From Buttiauxella gaviniae ATCC 51604 (lineage in GTDB: Bacteria; Pseudomonadota; Gammaproteobacteria; Enterobacterales; Enterobacteriaceae), in contig NZ_LXEP01000031.1 of assembly GCF_001654835.1 (NCBI RefSeq), positions 124,001 to 188,000 of the forward strand: a DNA stretch of 64,000 nucleotides. Direction: 5' to 3'. Under the pieces are notes generated by a model, which made no database searches, was not told the DNA's origin, and saw only the letters and a program-made list of their open reading frames with translations. Numbering within the stretch: position 1 is the first letter of the stretch; every line of letters begins with the position of its first letter. The position numbers and the translations under genes are program-made. This document shows positions 43,946 through 54,625 of this stretch, one piece after another.

Positions 43946-45157
43946 TTAACCAAACCAATGATGGAATGTCAGTTTGATGTAATCAATGATACGACTGAAG
44001 AAATTACCTTCTGGCATTTCCTGAAGGACAACCAGTGGGCGTTGCTCGATAGTTTTTCCATCGAGTTGGAAATTGATGGTACCAACAACCTGGTTTTTCT
44101 GCAGTGGTGCATGCAGTTCAGTGGTGTTAAGTACATAGCTCGCTTTCAGATCTTTCATGCGGCCACGAGGGATTGTCAGATAAACGTCTTTATCAACCCC
44201 GAGCGATGCACGGTCGTTATCACCAAACCAGGCTGGCTCAGAAGCAAACTCTTTACCGGCTTTCAGTGGCGAGACAGTTTCAAAGAAACGGAAACCCCAG
44301 GTCAGCAGTTTTTTGCTTTCGGTTTCACGACCTTTGTACGTACGTCCACCAAGTACTGCAGAAATCAGGCGCATCTGGCCTTCAGTTGCAGAGGCCACCA
44401 GGTTATAACCTGCGGCATCGGTATGACCAGTTTTGATGCCATCAACTTGCAGGCTGGTATCCCACAGCAAGCCGTTACGGTTTGTCTGGCGGATATTGTT
44501 GAAGGTGAACTCTTTCTCTTTGTAGATAGCGTATTCGTTCGGCACATCGCGAATCAGCGCCTGGCCAATCAACGCCATATCACGCGCTGAGCTGAATTGG
44601 CCTTCGGCATCGAGACCGTGTACGGTCCCGAAATGGGTATTCTTCAGACCCAATGCGGAAACATAGCTATTCATCAGGCCAACAAATGCATCCTGGCTGC
44701 CGGCCACGAAATCGGCCATTGCAACACATGCATCGTTACCTGATTGCAGGTTAATACCGCGAATCAGCTGAGATACTGGCACCTGCATGCCTGGTTTCAG
44801 GAACATCAATGATGAACCTTTAAATACCGGGTTACCGGTCGCCCATGCATCCTGTCCAACAGTCACAATCGAGCTTTCGTTAAATTTACCGGCTTTCATC
44901 GCTTGACCGATGACGTAGCTGGTCATCATTTTGGTCAGGCTTGCAGGATCACGACGAGTATCAGCATTAGACTCGGCCAGTACTTTACCGGAGTTGTAAT
45001 CGATCAGGATGTACGCTTCCGCATCAATCTGCGGGACGCCTGGGATCATGGTTTTAATGTTCAGGTCGTCAGCGTGTGCGACAGCCATCCCCGAAAGAGT
45101 GAGGGCCGTAGTGAGCGCCAAGCGTTTAACAAAACGAAAAGAAGGGGCTGTATTCAT
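43946..45157 (-). CDS. dacA: D-alanyl-D-alanine carboxypeptidase PBP5
   Basis: A 403-residue low-molecular-weight penicillin-binding protein trimming pentapeptides in the periplasm. The signal peptide ends AVAHA before DDLNIKTM. Active-site motifs are DPASLTKMM (S-x-x-K), LQSGNDACV (S-G-N) and DGIKTGHTD (K-T-G). The C-terminal amphipathic anchor [18 protein letters not shown] is present. A 24-residue in-frame extension exists upstream but MNTAPSF gives the E. coli length. Confidence 0.97.
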   Translation of the reverse strand: MNTAPSFRFVKRLALTTALTLSGMAVAHADDLNIKTMIPGVPQIDAEAYILIDYNSGKVLAESNADTRRDPASLTKMMTSYVIGQAMKAGKFNESSIVTVGQDAWATGNPVFKGSSLMFLKPGMQVPVSQLIRGINLQSGNDACVAMADFVAGSQDAFVGLMNSYVSALGLKNTHFGTVHGLDAEGQFSSARDMALIGQALIRDVPNEYAIYKEKEFTFNNIRQTNRNGLLWDTSLQVDGIKTGHTDAAGYNLVASATEGQMRLISAVLGGRTYKGRETESKKLLTWGFRFFETVSPLKAGKEFASEPAWFGDNDRASLGVDKDVYLTIPRGRMKDLKASYVLNTTELHAPLQKNQVVGTINFQLDGKTIEQRPLVVLQEMPEGNFFSRIIDYIKLTFHHWFG

Positions 45158-45299
45158 GATTAGAACAACGACATCCATGATGGGAATAAAAAAGTGCCTT
45201 ACTATAGCAAAAGCGATTTTTGCTGGCATCCGTCTTTGCGCATCATTTGTTAATGGAATTTACATTAATTGACGCACGACGGATGCCAGACACAACCAC

Positions 45300-46448
45300 T
45301 TACATAGCGGGTGCGTTAGTGATGAAAGATTGCTGCTGGGCTTCGCTCATTAAACGTTGTTGCACAGCAGCAGCTTCGTTCCGACTGCCAAATGGCCCAA
45401 GCTGTACACGGAACATAGCACCGTTAGTGGAAACCTTGCCCGGCACGCCAAATTGCTGGCTAAGTTTTTGCTGCCACTGAGTTGCACGAGTCTGATCGCT
45501 GACTGCACCGACCTGAACGACATAACGCCCGGAAGCTGTGGCAACTGGAGCTGCTGTCTGTACGTTACCCTGAACTGAGCCTGGCGCGGTAACCGGTGCA
45601 TTTTGTTGTACAGGTGCTGCCGTTTGAACTGGTGTTGCTGCTACTGCAGGATCCGGGGCAACTACAGGCTGGTCATTTTCAATCACGCCGGGGGCCAGTG
45701 GAGTTGCAGCACCTAAGAAACCACTGCTATTTACTGGGGCTCCGGTTGTGTCTTCACTTTTCAGTGAGGAGTTACTAATAGCGCGTACTTCACCTTGCGG
45801 AGCTTCTGTTGGCATTCCTGAAGAAGCACTGCCCATTCCACCACTTAAATCAGGGCGAGCGGGGAGGATGTAGGTCTGTTTGGCAACAGTTGTACACACA
45901 GTCCCAGGTCCGGACATGGAACCATCCTGGGCAACAATAATTGGGTCGATGCGTACTTTGGTGTTGTTTGAGTTGTTCAAACGGTCGGCTGCGGCGCGTG
46001 ATAATGAAATGACACGATCATTGCCATAAGGGCCACGATCGTTAATACGCACGACAATCATGCGCCCATTTGCGAGGTTTGTGATACGCGCATAGCTTGG
46101 AATAGGAAGTGTTGGATGGGCAGCAGTCAGGGCAGTCGCATCAAATGGCTCGCCTGATGCTGTCAGGTTGCTACCTGGTTCCGCATCATAAATAGCGGCA
46201 AAACCTGCCTGGCTAAAGTTTGCCGGATTCTGCACGATTTTGTAGCGTTTACCGTTATTTTCGTAATCCTGATTAGCCGAAGGATTCAACGGTTCAAAGC
46301 GCGGTTCCGCACCGCTTATCTCAACCGTCGGTCCATTACACACCGCCGGTTGCGGTTGCTGGTTTACCTGTTGTTGATCACCGTCATCAGACGAGCAGCC
46401 AGCCAGTATTGCAGCAACGACACAGATCCCAAGCCAACGCTTAACCAT
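45300..46448 (-). CDS. rlpA: Septal lipoprotein/glycosylase-like RlpA
   Basis: A 382-residue outer-membrane lipoprotein. Lipobox LAGC gives acylated Cys18. The double-psi beta-barrel lytic transglycosylase-like domain covers about 75-180 with AAIYDAEPGSNLTASGEPFD and VRINDRGPYGNDRVISLS; a long Pro/Ala/Gln-rich linker leads to a C-terminal SPOR domain (about 305-380) that binds denuded septal glycans. GAGG lies six bases before the ATG at 46448. Part of the mrdA-mrdB-rlpA-dacA elongation cluster. Confidence 0.95.
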   Translation of the reverse strand: MVKRWLGICVVAAILAGCSSDDGDQQQVNQQPQPAVCNGPTVEISGAEPRFEPLNPSANQDYENNGKRYKIVQNPANFSQAGFAAIYDAEPGSNLTASGEPFDATALTAAHPTLPIPSYARITNLANGRMIVVRINDRGPYGNDRVISLSRAAADRLNNSNNTKVRIDPIIVAQDGSMSGPGTVCTTVAKQTYILPARPDLSGGMGSASSGMPTEAPQGEVRAISNSSLKSEDTTGAPVNSSGFLGAATPLAPGVIENDQPVVAPDPAVAATPVQTAAPVQQNAPVTAPGSVQGNVQTAAPVATASGRYVVQVGAVSDQTRATQWQQKLSQQFGVPGKVSTNGAMFRVQLGPFGSRNEAAAVQQRLMSEAQQQSFITNAPAM

Positions 46449-46464
46449 TACGCACCTCATCCAC

Positions 46465-47577
46465 TTACACGCTTTTTGATAACATTTTTCTGTGGGTATG
46501 TATCGACATCACGATACCAAACCCGGCCATCAGAACGATCAGGGCCGAGCCCCCGTAGCTCACCAGCGGCAAAGGTACGCCGACCACCGGTAAGATACCA
46601 CTAACCATACCAATGTTAACAAACACATATACGAATAAAATCAACATCAGCCCACCAGCCATTACTCGACCAAATGTGGTCTGAGCACGAGCGGCAATGA
46701 TAAGGCCGCGCATAATAAGCAATAGATAGAGCGCCAGTAACACCAGAACACCCACCAAGCCTAGCTCTTCGGCAAGTACTGCAAAGATAAAGTCAGTGTG
46801 GCGTTCGGGTAAGAATTCGAGTTGCGACTGTGTTCCGTGTAACCAACCTTTGCCACGTAATCCGCCAGAACCAATAGCAATTTTAGACTGAATAATATGA
46901 TAGCCAGCACCGAGAGGGTCACTTTCCGGATCAAGCAGCATCATTACGCGTGCACGTTGGTAATCGTGCATCAGGAAGAACCACAGAATCGGAATAAAGG
47001 CGGCAACCAATAGCACGGCAACACCGATAAGTTTCCAGCTCATACCGGATAAGAACAGCACGAACAGTCCTGATGCGGCAATGAGAATAGACGTTCCCAG
47101 ATCGGGCTGAGCGGCAACCAGCAGCGTCGGCATGAAAATGAGTATCAGCGCGATGCCGGTATTCTTCAGTGTTGGTGGGCAGACATCGCGGTTAATAAAG
47201 CGCGCCACCATCAGCGGCACGGCAATTTTTGCGATTTCGGACGGCTGGAAACGCACAATACCGAGGTCAAGCCAGCGTTGTGCACCTTTGGATATCGCTC
47301 CAAACGCATCCACCGCCACCAATAATATTATGCAGACAATATACAGATAAGGAGCCCAGCCTTCGTACACGCGAGGCGGGATTTGCGCCATCACGATCAT
47401 CACGATCAGCCCCATCAGGATCTGGCCAATTTTACGCTCCATCATGTCCATGTCCTGGCCACTGGCGCTCCAGATTACCAGCGCACTAAAGATAAGCAGC
47501 GCCAGAATGGTCACCAGGAAGAGCGGATCGATGTGGATTTTATCCCAGAACGACTTTTTATTTGGATTATCAGTCAT
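46465..47577 (-). CDS. mrdB: Elongasome glycan polymerase RodA
   Basis: A 370-residue, ten-TM SEDS-family peptidoglycan polymerase working with PBP2. SEDS signatures include [34 protein letters not shown] and [20 protein letters not shown]. It starts three bases after the mrdA stop, indicating translational coupling. Identity with E. coli MrdB is very high. Confidence 0.97.
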   Translation of the reverse strand: MTDNPNKKSFWDKIHIDPLFLVTILALLIFSALVIWSASGQDMDMMERKIGQILMGLIVMIVMAQIPPRVYEGWAPYLYIVCIILLVAVDAFGAISKGAQRWLDLGIVRFQPSEIAKIAVPLMVARFINRDVCPPTLKNTGIALILIFMPTLLVAAQPDLGTSILIAASGLFVLFLSGMSWKLIGVAVLLVAAFIPILWFFLMHDYQRARVMMLLDPESDPLGAGYHIIQSKIAIGSGGLRGKGWLHGTQSQLEFLPERHTDFIFAVLAEELGLVGVLVLLALYLLLIMRGLIIAARAQTTFGRVMAGGLMLILFVYVFVNIGMVSGILPVVGVPLPLVSYGGSALIVLMAGFGIVMSIHTHRKMLSKSV

Positions 47578-47579
47578 GA

Positions 47580-49481
47580 TTATTGATCCTCTGCACCTGC
47601 TGCTGCCGGTGCTTCAGTAGGCAGAACCGTATTGTCGTCCCCGAGCATAATATGGTCGAGGATCTGGCGCATGATGGTGCCTACAGCGGGGCCTGCGCCG
47701 CCGTTTTCCAGAATCATGGTGACGGAAACCTGTGGATTATCGTAAGGGGCGAACGCAGTCATCAATTTATGGTCGCGTAAGCGTTCAGCAATTTTATGAG
47801 CGTTATAAGTTTCATTAGCTTTCAGACCAAAGACCTGTGCCGTCCCTGATTTCGCAGCAATCTTGTACGGTGCATTGGCAAAGTATTTATGGGCTGTACC
47901 GTTAGGGCGGTTGGCTACGCCATACATCCCATCTTTGGCAATTTCCCAGTAACCTGAGTGAATATCGCCAACCGGCGGTTGAACCGGCTGCTGCCACGGC
48001 ACTTTTTTGCCGTTCTCAACGGTGCTCGACAAAAAATGAGGGACACGAACGATGCCGTCGTTAATCAGGATCATCATTGCTTTGCTCATTTGAATCGGAG
48101 TCGCGGTCCAGTAGCCCTGGCCGATACCAACAGGAATTGTGTCACCCTGATACCATGGCTTTTTAAAGCGTTTCTGCTTCCATTCGCGTGTTGGCATGTT
48201 GCCGGACCTCTCTTCAGAGAGATCGATACCGGTATAGTGCCCGTAGCCAAACTTACGCATCCACTCGCCCATACGGTCGATGCCCATGTCGTAAGCGACC
48301 TGATAGAAATAGGTATCAGCGGATTCTTCAAGCGCTTTGGTGACGTTCAGGCGGCCGTGGCCCCACTTTTTCCAGTCACGATAGCGTTTTTCAGAACCAG
48401 GTAACTGCCACCAGCCTGGGTCAAAGAGGGAAGTATTGCGGGTGATTACCCCAGCACTTAACGCGGATACCGCCATATACGGTTTCACCGTGGAAGCCGG
48501 AGGGTAAACCCCTTGCGTTGCACGGTTGATAAGCGGCGTGTTCGGGTCATTGAGCAAACCGGAATAGTCTTTGCTTGAGATGCCATCAACGAACAAGTTC
48601 GGGTTGTAACTTGGCATCGAAACAAGCGCCAGAATGCCGCCGGTGCGTGGGTCGGTGACCACAACTGCTGCACGGCTTCCTGCTAATAAGGTTTCAATGT
48701 AATTCTGTAGCTTAAGGTCGATAGTCAGATAGATATCGTGCCCAGCTTGTGGCGGCACTTCCTTGAGCTGGCGAATGACACGGCCACGGTTGTTGACTTC
48801 AACTTCTTCATAACCCGTCTGGCCATGCAAGACATCTTCGTAATAACGTTCAATACCGAGCTTACCGATATCATGCGTTGAGGCGTAGTTTGCCAGCTTG
48901 CCGTCTTTATCAAGGCGTTCAACGTCTTTATCGTTAATTTTGGAAACGTAGCCAATGACATGTGTTAGTGCTGAGCCATAGGGGTAGAAACGACGTTTAT
49001 AGCCCTTAACCTCAACACCCGGGAAACGGTACTGATTCACGGCAAAACGGGCAACCTGCACTTCGGTGAGGTTGGTTTTCACCGGAATAGAGGTGAAGCG
49101 ATGAGAACGTGCTCGCTCTTTCTTAAAGTTGGCAATATCGTCGTCAGTTAAATCTACGACTGAACGTAACGCTTCAAGCGTCGCCTGCACGTCGTCCACT
49201 TTCTCAGGCATCATTTCCACTTGGTAAATGGTGCGGTTGAGGGCGAGTGGTGTGCCGTTGCGATCGTAGATAATGCCGCGGCTAGGCGGAATGGGGACCA
49301 GTTTTATGCGGTTTTCATTCGAGCGAGTTTGGTAGTCAGTGAAACGGACGATTTGTAAATTATAAAGGTTGGCGACAAGCACACCGCTTAGCACCAAAAT
49401 GCCTAGAAACGCGACCAGCGCCCGGCGCACAAAAAGCGCAGACTCAGCTGTATAGTCACGAAAAGAATTCTGTAATTTCAT
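47580..49481 (-). CDS. mrdA: Penicillin-binding protein 2
   Basis: A 633-residue elongasome transpeptidase with one N-terminal TM ([20 protein letters not shown]), a pedestal domain and a transpeptidase domain. Active-site motifs: [10 protein letters not shown] (S-x-x-K), ESADTYFYQ (S-x-D/N), AKSGTAQVF (K-S-G-T). It crosslinks strands made by RodA in lateral wall growth. The downstream mrdB begins directly after the stop. Confidence 0.97.
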   Translation of the reverse strand: MKLQNSFRDYTAESALFVRRALVAFLGILVLSGVLVANLYNLQIVRFTDYQTRSNENRIKLVPIPPSRGIIYDRNGTPLALNRTIYQVEMMPEKVDDVQATLEALRSVVDLTDDDIANFKKERARSHRFTSIPVKTNLTEVQVARFAVNQYRFPGVEVKGYKRRFYPYGSALTHVIGYVSKINDKDVERLDKDGKLANYASTHDIGKLGIERYYEDVLHGQTGYEEVEVNNRGRVIRQLKEVPPQAGHDIYLTIDLKLQNYIETLLAGSRAAVVVTDPRTGGILALVSMPSYNPNLFVDGISSKDYSGLLNDPNTPLINRATQGVYPPASTVKPYMAVSALSAGVITRNTSLFDPGWWQLPGSEKRYRDWKKWGHGRLNVTKALEESADTYFYQVAYDMGIDRMGEWMRKFGYGHYTGIDLSEERSGNMPTREWKQKRFKKPWYQGDTIPVGIGQGYWTATPIQMSKAMMILINDGIVRVPHFLSSTVENGKKVPWQQPVQPPVGDIHSGYWEIAKDGMYGVANRPNGTAHKYFANAPYKIAAKSGTAQVFGLKANETYNAHKIAERLRDHKLMTAFAPYDNPQVSVTMILENGGAGPAVGTIMRQILDHIMLGDDNTVLPTEAPAAAGAEDQ

Positions 49482-49508
49482 CCGCAGCTTTGTTCTACCT
49501 GACGATAT

Positions 49509-49979
49509 CTACTCACGGTGATAAGGATGGTTGGTCGTAATGCTCCACGCACGGTAGAGGCTTTCTGCTACAAGCACCCGAACTAAAGGATGTGGCATTG
49601 TCAGAGTGGACAGTGACCAGCTTTGCTCTGCCGCAGCTTTGCATGCTGGAGCGAGTCCTTCTGGACCGCCAATCAGCAAGCTTACATCTCTACCATCCTG
49701 TTTCCAGCGTTCAAGCTGCACGGCAAGGTGCGGTGTATCCCAAGGTTGCCCTGGGATATCCAGCGTGACAATTCGGTTGCCCTTGCCGGCTGCAGCCAAC
49801 ATCATTTCGCCTTCTTTTTCGAGAATGCGTTTGATATCGGCATTTTTGCTGCGTTTTCCCGCAGGAATTTCTACCAGTTCGAATGGCATATCCTTGGGAA
49901 AACGACGCAGGTACTCGGTAAAGCCGATTTGCACCCAGTCAGGCATTTTGGTGCCAACTGCTACTAATTGCAGCTTCAC
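49509..49979 (-). CDS. rlmH: 23S rRNA pseudouridine-1915 N3-methyltransferase RlmH
   Basis: A 156-residue SPOUT-class methyltransferase modifying position 1915 of 23S rRNA. The SAM-binding knot shows [18 protein letters not shown] and the C-terminus [16 protein letters not shown] is invariant. The start is GTG at 49979, three bases after the rsfS stop. One residue longer than in E. coli because of a Gly in AAGKGNRIV. Confidence 0.96.
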   Translation of the reverse strand: MKLQLVAVGTKMPDWVQIGFTEYLRRFPKDMPFELVEIPAGKRSKNADIKRILEKEGEMMLAAAGKGNRIVTLDIPGQPWDTPHLAVQLERWKQDGRDVSLLIGGPEGLAPACKAAAEQSWSLSTLTMPHPLVRVLVAESLYRAWSITTNHPYHRE

Positions 49980-49982
49980 TCA

Positions 49983-50300
49983 TTAACCCCAGAGCTTTTC
50001 CAATTCGTATAGCTGGCGGCTTTCTTCTTGCATCACATGGACGATAATTTCGCCAAGGTCAACAACCACCCAGTCAGTCGCATTCACGCCTTTCACGCCC
50101 AAAGCTTCAAAACCGGCTTTGCGAGATGATTCTACGACGTGTTCAGCGATGGACATAACGTGACGGTTAGAGGTGCCGGTACAGATAATCATGCAATCAG
50201 TGATGCTTGATTTACCCTGAACATCCAGAGCAATGATGTCCTGGCCTTTGAGGTCGTCGATTTTATCAACGATGAAATCTTGAAATTCTTTACCCTGCAA
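49983..50300 (-). CDS. rsfS: Ribosome silencing factor RsfS
   Basis: A 105-residue protein that binds uL14 and blocks subunit joining in starvation. Core sequences [20 protein letters not shown] and [19 protein letters not shown] are as in E. coli. An upstream in-frame ATG would add 18 residues, but TTG at 50300 has AGGGGG six bases upstream and gives the E. coli length, so it is chosen. Coupled with rlmH. Confidence 0.93.
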   Translation of the reverse strand: MQGKEFQDFIVDKIDDLKGQDIIALDVQGKSSITDCMIICTGTSNRHVMSIAEHVVESSRKAGFEALGVKGVNATDWVVVDLGEIIVHVMQEESRQLYELEKLWG

Positions 50301-50551
50301 GTGTTCCCCCTGGGAAAAGTAGAGTGTGTTCGATTTAGCCCGCATGATACCCATAATGGGGCAGCTTTACTGACAATTCGGCAATGCGGCGCTCAAAGCG
50401 GGGTATCATCCCACCGAGTGGCCTGGTTTGCATCGCCATTTTTGTAAAACTATTTTGGAAAGTCATGCTTGCGGGCAGGAAATTATGGCAGCGGAGCATA
50501 ACAGTCTGAGGTGTAGTGTCAATGGTTGACGATACCAGAGACGTTGGCAAC

Positions 50552-51163
50552 TTATTGCACCGGCGGACAAATAGCCCGGTTATTGAGAGTCCTGAGTGTG
50601 GTAAACCCCTCTCGAATCTCAATTGAACTCCATGCCCCTTGTTCAATTACAAAGTGCCACAATGACGCGGGCGGCATGTTGAGCAGGGTAGCGATAAGCA
50701 GACTCAGTACGCCCTGATGGCTCACAATCAAAACATTTTCATCTTTTGGCAACGTGGATAACGATGCGGAGAATTCGCTGACACGGCGGGAAAAAAGCTG
50801 GAAGCCCTCACCATTGCGGGGAATAACGTTCTGCCAGTCGTTGCACCATGCGGCGTAGTTTTCGCTATCCAAACGCTGTAAATCACGGTGATGGCGCATC
50901 TCCCAGTCACCAAAATCCATCTCATTAAGTCGTGGTTCGGTAACTACAGGGATTTTACGTTGCTGGAGAATCAATTGAGTGGTGTGTTGCGCCCGGCCCA
51001 ACTCACTGCAAAGCACCTTCTCAAAAGCAACATGACTTAGCATATCGCCTACCGCTTCGGCCTGGTTGATGCCTTCCGCAGTCAGTGGAGTTTCAGAAAT
51101 GCCACTGTAAAGACCGTCTAAATTTGCCTGGGTTTGTCCATGGCGCACTAACCATAATTTCAT
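50552..51163 (-). CDS. cobC: Alpha-ribazole phosphatase CobC
   Basis: A 203-residue histidine phosphatase that dephosphorylates alpha-ribazole-5'-phosphate in cobalamin assembly. The phosphoenzyme motif is LVRHGQTQANLDGLYSG, and the second His lies in VLIVSHQGVLSLL. The ATG at 51163 follows GAGG. It is divergent from cobD, forming the nucleotide-loop salvage pair known at this site in Salmonella. Confidence 0.93.
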   Translation of the reverse strand: MKLWLVRHGQTQANLDGLYSGISETPLTAEGINQAEAVGDMLSHVAFEKVLCSELGRAQHTTQLILQQRKIPVVTEPRLNEMDFGDWEMRHHRDLQRLDSENYAAWCNDWQNVIPRNGEGFQLFSRRVSEFSASLSTLPKDENVLIVSHQGVLSLLIATLLNMPPASLWHFVIEQGAWSSIEIREGFTTLRTLNNRAICPPVQ

Positions 51164-51247
51164 CTCATCCTCGCGCAAACATTGGCTGGCACTGGCATAA
51201 GTGTATCATTGCACCTCAAGTTCGAAGTCTGTTTTATTGGGGGACGT

Positions 51248-52342
51248 ATGGCGTTCAGTAGTCAGCACGGCGGCAATATCATTGAAGCTGCAGCTGTTAT
51301 GGGTGTGGATGCGAATTCACTTATCGATTTTAGTGCCAATATTAACCCATTGGGTATGCCCGATTCATTGAAGCGCGCCATTACCGAAAACCTGGCTATT
51401 GCTGAACGTTACCCTGACGTTGAATATCGCGCGCTGCACCAGGCTTTGGCCGAACATCATCAAGTCCCCCAAGAATGGGTATTGGCAGGTAATGGCGAAA
51501 CGGAGCTGATATTTAATCTAGTACAGCAACTCTTGCCACATAAGGCGCTGTTATTGACGCCGGGTTTTGCTGAATATCGTCGTGCGCTAACGCGAGTTAA
51601 TTGCGAAATAATTGATTTTCATCTTAGTGAAGAACAAAGCTGGCAACCTGATGAATCATTATTGCAGGCATTAACCCCCGATTTGGATTGCTTGTTTTTA
51701 TGCACACCGAATAACCCGACTGGTTTGATGCCTGAGAAATCTTTGCTTTTGGCCATTGCGCAGCGTTGCCAGGAAAACCATATTGATTTAATTCTTGATG
51801 AAGCCTTCCTCGATTTTTTACCCAATGAGCCAGGCCTGATTCCGCACTTAGCAAAGTTCTCCCGACTTTATGTTCTGCGCTCACTCACCAAATTTTTTGC
51901 TATTGCCGGTCTACGACTTGGTTATATGGTGAGTGCCAATACAGAAGTGGTTGGACGTATTCGAAGACAAAGAGAACCATGGACCATTAATGCGTTTGCT
52001 GCATTGGCAGGAGAGGTGATTCTCAATGACAGGGCTTATATCGAGGCGAGTTATCGTTGGCTAAGCACCGAACAACCTCGCTTGTTTAAAGGTCTTGGTG
52101 AGCTATCGGGAATTAAAGTATGGCCTCCACGGGCGAACTATATTTTTCTACGTTGCGAAATTGAAGGTTTAGATCTGCAACAACGGTTGCTGGAAGAAAA
52201 TATTTTAATTCGTCACTGTGTAAATTATCCGGGACTAGATTCGCGCTATTACCGTGTGGCGATTAAAAGCCCTGTCGACAACGACAAACTGCTGGCTGCC
52301 ATGCAGCGCATTCTCAGCAATACAGATGGTGCTGGCGAATAA
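51248..52342 (+). CDS. cobD: L-threonine-O-3-phosphate decarboxylase CobD
   Basis: A 364-residue fold-type I PLP enzyme making (R)-1-amino-2-propanol phosphate, the linker of cobalamin. It matches Salmonella CobD along its length: [41 protein letters not shown], and the PLP Lys in [17 protein letters not shown]. The ATG at 51248 has GGGGGA upstream. E. coli lacks cobD. Its last 29 bases overlap the end of the convergent nadD. Confidence 0.95.
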   Translation: MAFSSQHGGNIIEAAAVMGVDANSLIDFSANINPLGMPDSLKRAITENLAIAERYPDVEYRALHQALAEHHQVPQEWVLAGNGETELIFNLVQQLLPHKALLLTPGFAEYRRALTRVNCEIIDFHLSEEQSWQPDESLLQALTPDLDCLFLCTPNNPTGLMPEKSLLLAIAQRCQENHIDLILDEAFLDFLPNEPGLIPHLAKFSRLYVLRSLTKFFAIAGLRLGYMVSANTEVVGRIRRQREPWTINAFAALAGEVILNDRAYIEASYRWLSTEQPRLFKGLGELSGIKVWPPRANYIFLRCEIEGLDLQQRLLEENILIRHCVNYPGLDSRYYRVAIKSPVDNDKLLAAMQRILSNTDGAGE

Positions 52343-52967
52343 ACTCAGCGACTGCTGGGGGGAGTAGATCATCACAGGTTTGATGCTGCTCTAATCGTTG
52401 GCGGATAGCCGTTGCCGAAATGTCATACATTGGCGTTTGCGCGAGGTAAATCTGACCGGCAGACTGGCTATGGAGCTCTTCAACCGAATCGGTTTGATGC
52501 GCTTCAAGCCATTGCTGTTCCTCAGGTGTGTTCATCGACAGAGAATATCCGGGACGTTGGCAAACCAGCAGGTGGCATAACGTCAGCAGTGTTTCCCAAC
52601 GATGCCAGCGTTGCAGGCTAAGCAAGGAGTCCTGTCCCACGATAAACGCCAAAGGTTGTTCAGCTCCAATCTCCGAGCGTAGCTGTTCGAGAGTTTCAAC
52701 AGTGTACGACGGTGTTTCGCGCTGGAGTTCGCGGTCATCCAGCTTAAACAGGGGGTTCCCGGCAATGGCAATTTCGACCATGGTTTTGCGCTGCTCGCTG
52801 TTCGCCAGCGGCTGCGCACGATGTGGAGGAACGTTATTCGGCATGATAGTGACTTGTTGCAGTGCCACCTGTTTTGCCAGTACTTCGACCGGTTTTAAAT
52901 GCCCGTAATGGATGGGGTCGAATGTTCCGCCATACAGGGCACATAGACGTGAAGTGCTGTTAGCCAT
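52314..52967 (-). CDS. nadD: Nicotinate-mononucleotide adenylyltransferase NadD
   Basis: A 217-residue adenylyltransferase joining NaMN and ATP in NAD synthesis. Motifs are [15 protein letters not shown] (nucleotidyltransferase GxFxPxHxGH), NNVPPHR, and [10 protein letters not shown] (the ISxTxxR motif). The ATG at 52967 overlaps the holA stop by eight bases. It diverges somewhat from E. coli NadD but keeps all motifs. Confidence 0.95.
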   Translation of the reverse strand: MANSTSRLCALYGGTFDPIHYGHLKPVEVLAKQVALQQVTIMPNNVPPHRAQPLANSEQRKTMVEIAIAGNPLFKLDDRELQRETPSYTVETLEQLRSEIGAEQPLAFIVGQDSLLSLQRWHRWETLLTLCHLLVCQRPGYSLSMNTPEEQQWLEAHQTDSVEELHSQSAGQIYLAQTPMYDISATAIRQRLEQHQTCDDLLPPAVAEFIRQHHLYC

Positions 52968-53991
52968 CAATGAAAATTTCCGGCAGTGCTTTATGGCACA
53001 GCAAAAGAGAAAGCCCTTCCAGCTCGGCCCAGACCGACTGGCCGTAATCTTTTTTCAGCGTCATTTCGATTTGACTAAGCAAACGCACCGCCTGATAAAG
53101 CTGTTCTGCAGATAAGCGATTGAGTGCTTCCGTCACCAGCGCACGACGATTCTGCCACACGCGCTGTTGGTCAAATAAAGTACGTAGCGGAGTATGCGCT
53201 GACTGGCGTTTGAGATTAACCAGTTGCAGTAGCTCGCGCTGGATTGTTCGCAGCAAAATCACTGGTTCACTGGCTTCCAACCGGAGCTGTTGCAGAATAT
53301 GCAATGCACGCTTACTTTTCCCTGCCAGAATCGCATCCACCCAATGGAATGGAGTGAAGTGAGCTGCATCGTTTACCGCTTGCTCAACCCGAGGCAAGGT
53401 CAACGTACCATCAGGCCAAATCAGCGAAAGACGTTCCAGGGCTTGGGACAGTGCCAGCAGATTTCCTTCATAGCAATAACACAGCAGTTGGTTGGCCGCA
53501 TCATCGAGTGTGAGATTCATCTGTTTAGCGCGTTGGGCTACCCAGCGAGGCAATTGAGCCTGTTCCGGAGTTTGACAGGTCACAATAACGCAACGTTCGG
53601 CCAGCTTACTTAGCCACGCTGCATTTTCTTGAGCTTTGGTGAATTTGTTACCACGCACCAGCAGAAGAATGTCGTCATGCAGCAGGGACACCAGAGATTC
53701 TAGTTGGGCATTGATCGCAGCGTTTGGACCATTTTCTGGTAACAGCAACAGAAGTGTCTGGCGACTGGCGAACAGGCTTAAAGCCTGGCAAATCGAGAAC
53801 AGATCTTGCCAGTCGGTACTGACATCAATCTGAACGGTATGGTGTTCTTCGAAACCCTGGGTGCCAGCCATTTGGCGAATGGCATCCTGGCTCTCCTGGA
53901 GTAATAGCGGATCGTTACCGAGTAGCAAATACGCCGCGCGCAGCCCTTCATTGAGCTGCGCGCGAAGTTGTTCAGGGTACAACCTTATCAT
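52960..53991 (-). CDS. holA: DNA polymerase III subunit delta
   Basis: A 343-residue clamp-loader delta subunit that opens the beta sliding clamp. Its beginning [13 protein letters not shown] and domains follow E. coli HolA: the RecA-like domain with [13 protein letters not shown], and [14 protein letters not shown] in the clamp-binding region. It overlaps lptE by four bases upstream and nadD downstream, so lptE-holA-nadD are one coupled operon behind leuS. Confidence 0.95.
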   Translation of the reverse strand: MIRLYPEQLRAQLNEGLRAAYLLLGNDPLLLQESQDAIRQMAGTQGFEEHHTVQIDVSTDWQDLFSICQALSLFASRQTLLLLLPENGPNAAINAQLESLVSLLHDDILLLVRGNKFTKAQENAAWLSKLAERCVIVTCQTPEQAQLPRWVAQRAKQMNLTLDDAANQLLCYCYEGNLLALSQALERLSLIWPDGTLTLPRVEQAVNDAAHFTPFHWVDAILAGKSKRALHILQQLRLEASEPVILLRTIQRELLQLVNLKRQSAHTPLRTLFDQQRVWQNRRALVTEALNRLSAEQLYQAVRLLSQIEMTLKKDYGQSVWAELEGLSLLLCHKALPEIFIDG

Positions 53992-54611
53992 TGGCTACCA
54001 GATGTGGCCGAAAGCGTGGTCGAAGTGCGGCCTGCTGGCGTTGCTGGCGTAGAAGTTGAGGTTGTGCCTTTAACCGGCGTCTCAGCTGCTTCGGTTTCAG
54101 CGACATCAGCAACATGCACGGTCATCAGCTTACGAATAAGCTGTTGAGCTGCAGTGGTGTACATCTCTTTGATCAATAAATCTTGCTCGGCATCTTTTTG
54201 CAGTGCAGCAAGTGGGTTATCAAAGAATGACTTATACACTCTGGCGTTAATTGGATAAATGTCATGACCCGGAATCAGCACCTGCGCTGAAACTGTCATA
54301 ACCATTTGATACTCCGCTGTGCGACCATCCTGGAAGACAGATGCAGTATCTTTTCCGAGTGAGCTGCCTAGTAAGCGCAGCGACGGAATATCCTTGCGAA
54401 CGCCCGTTCCGGTATCGCTGACTATCGTAACGCCGTTAAGGCGCAACTGAGAGCGTACTTCACGCGCTAGTGGGCCGTTCGGATCACCAGAGTTGAAGAT
54501 CAAGGTTTTCATTTGATCAGGAACCTGCGTGCTGCCACGCAGGTGAAAACCACACCCGGCAGTGACAAGCACCGCCAAAGTAACTAACAAGCTGATAAAG
54601 GGATGTCGCAC
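53988..54611 (-). CDS. lptE: LPS-assembly lipoprotein LptE
   Basis: A 207-residue outer-membrane lipoprotein that plugs the LptD barrel in LPS export. Lipobox VTAGC gives acylated Cys20, followed by [17 protein letters not shown] as in E. coli. The C-terminal tail is Thr/Ser/Ala-rich ([13 protein letters not shown]) and longer than in E. coli. It starts 14 bases after leuS. Confidence 0.95.
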   Translation of the reverse strand: MRHPFISLLVTLAVLVTAGCGFHLRGSTQVPDQMKTLIFNSGDPNGPLAREVRSQLRLNGVTIVSDTGTGVRKDIPSLRLLGSSLGKDTASVFQDGRTAEYQMVMTVSAQVLIPGHDIYPINARVYKSFFDNPLAALQKDAEQDLLIKEMYTTAAQQLIRKLMTVHVADVAETEAAETPVKGTTSTSTPATPAGRTSTTLSATSGSQ

Positions 54612-54625
54612 GGTTCCTCCTGCGC

